Positions 5,444 to 6,244 of a stretch of 6,244 bases of DNA are shown piece by piece. The stretch covers positions 1-6,244 of the forward strand of contig JACPQK010000162.1 of assembly GCA_016190535.1 (NCBI GenBank). The letters run 5' to 3'. The position numbers were made by a program, and so were the translations under genes. This DNA is from Chloroflexota bacterium. Lineage in GTDB: Bacteria > Chloroflexota > Dehalococcoidia > JACPQK01. The notes beneath the pieces were generated by a model. It searched no databases. It was not told the DNA's origin and was given only the letters and a program-made list of their open reading frames with translations. Within the stretch, counting starts at the first letter, position 1; the number at the start of each line of letters is the position of its first letter.

Positions 5444-6244
5444 ATGGCCTTGATCACTGATCACGACCTCTACCTGTTCAACGAAGGGACCCATTTCCGT
5501 CTCTACGAGAAGATGGGTGCCCATCTGTCTGCCCTGGAGGGTACACCGGGGACGCACTTTGCCGTGTGGGCACCCAATGCCGAGCTAGTGTCCGTTATCG
5601 GCGACTTCAATGGCTGGGACAAGGGCGGGCATCCTCTCCACCCCAGCGAGTCTGGGGTATGGGTGGGCTTCATCCCCAGCGTGGGCAAGGGCGCCCTCTA
5701 CAAGTACCATGTTACCTCCAGGTACCGTGGCTACTCCGCAGACAAAGCAGACCCCTTCGCCACTTACAGCCAGTTGCCCCCCAGAACGGCCTCCATTGTC
5801 TGGGACCTGGACTACCCCTGGGCCGATCAGGAGTGGCTGGAGCACCGACGGGCGCGCAATGCCCTGTCCTCCCCCATAGCCATCTATGAGGTCCACCTGG
5901 GCTCCTGGAGGCGCATTCTGGAGGAGAACCGCCGCTGGTTAACCTATCGGGAGCTGGCCCCCCTGCTGGCAGACTACGTCTTGCGTATGGGCTTCACCCA
6001 CGTAGAGTTCCTCCCAGTGATGGAGCACCCCTTCTATGGCTCCTGGGGCTACCAGACCACGGGCTACTTTGCCCCCACCAGCCGCTACGGGACCCCCCAG
6101 GATTTCATGTACCTGGTGGACTACCTGCACCAGCATGGCATCGGTGTCATCCTAGACTGGGTGCCATCCCACTTCCCGACCGACGAACACGGCCCGGGCT
6201 TCTTCGATGGCACCCACCTGTACGAGCACGCCGACCCTCGTAAA
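5444..6244 (+). CDS. glgB: 1,4-alpha-glucan (glycogen) branching enzyme, N-terminal part, cut by window edge
   Basis: GlgB cuts alpha-1,4-glucan chains and rejoins them through alpha-1,6 bonds, creating glycogen branches in the cytoplasm. The first 267 residues are present and open to the window edge. [21 protein letters not shown] (7-27) leads into a CBM48-type beta-sandwich (about 28-120) with [20 protein letters not shown] (39-58) and LYKYHV. The GH13 barrel then starts at [13 protein letters not shown] (145-157), followed by [35 protein letters not shown] and the first GH13 conserved region [10 protein letters not shown] (238-247). The catalytic Asp and Glu lie further on, outside the window. 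The protein starts near residue 100 of E. coli GlgB, so it lacks the extra N-terminal N1 domain, as in many bacterial short-form enzymes. The ATG at 5444 fits this N-terminus. The gene is divergent from pdxS, 168 bp away. Confidence 0.97.
   Translation, partial: MALITDHDLYLFNEGTHFRLYEKMGAHLSALEGTPGTHFAVWAPNAELVSVIGDFNGWDKGGHPLHPSESGVWVGFIPSVGKGALYKYHVTSRYRGYSADKADPFATYSQLPPRTASIVWDLDYPWADQEWLEHRRARNALSSPIAIYEVHLGSWRRILEENRRWLTYRELAPLLADYVLRMGFTHVEFLPVMEHPFYGSWGYQTTGYFAPTSRYGTPQDFMYLVDYLHQHGIGVILDWVPSHFPTDEHGPGFFDGTHLYEHADPRK

Noticed and set aside
5357..5896. Minus-strand frames opposite glgB
   Set aside because: They are antisense to a clear branching enzyme and show no recognisable motifs.
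1..6244. CRISPR array, tRNA, rRNA, insertion sequence or prophage genes
   Set aside because: No regularly spaced repeats, no tRNA-like fold, and no transposase or phage proteins were seen; the window is filled by housekeeping genes.

Overview
The window is GC-rich bacterial chromosome, densely packed with housekeeping genes. Six genes read leftward (minus strand) and one reads rightward at the right edge. The protein set suggests a member of the Chloroflexota, perhaps the Dehalococcoidia: the DXP-independent vitamin B6 pair pdxS/pdxT, a Ycf45/SpoIIIAA-like R3H ATPase beside tmk, a MeaB-type GTPase, and a branching enzyme without the long N-terminal domain of the E. coli enzyme. This assignment is from general family resemblance only, not from a search.

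Layout, right to left along the minus strand. pdxS (4379-5275) starts behind a good sigma70-like promoter whose -10 box is exactly bracketed by a perfect 9-bp inverted repeat, a likely operator. A 142-bp gap with small hairpins separates it from pdxT (3637-4236). Three further genes follow almost without gaps: a GNAT-like protein of unknown substrate (2722-3630), an R3H-domain P-loop ATPase (1194-2720) and thymidylate kinase (442-1185). Spacings of 6, 1 and 8 nt indicate co-transcription and probably translational coupling. A hairpin built on a loopless 28-bp perfect palindrome (core 406-433) follows tmk and probably ends the unit. Beyond it, a second promoter (349-377) drives a MeaB/ArgK-type GTPase (1-333), cut by the left window edge.

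On the plus strand, glgB (5444-6244) begins divergently from pdxS and is cut by the right window edge. The 168-bp divergent gap (5276-5443) holds the pdxS promoter and operator candidate, a weaker dyad, a weak glgB promoter candidate and two Shine-Dalgarno-like sites.

Together, PdxS and PdxT form the pyridoxal 5'-phosphate synthase complex, Tmk makes dTDP for DNA synthesis, GlgB branches glycogen, and MeaB-type GTPases protect or load B12-dependent acyl-CoA mutases. No mobile element, CRISPR array, tRNA or rRNA was seen. No wholly new system is evident. The most unusual signals are the operator candidate, the loopless palindrome, the poorly characterised GNAT-like/R3H pair, and two promoters with the same layout and very short leaders.
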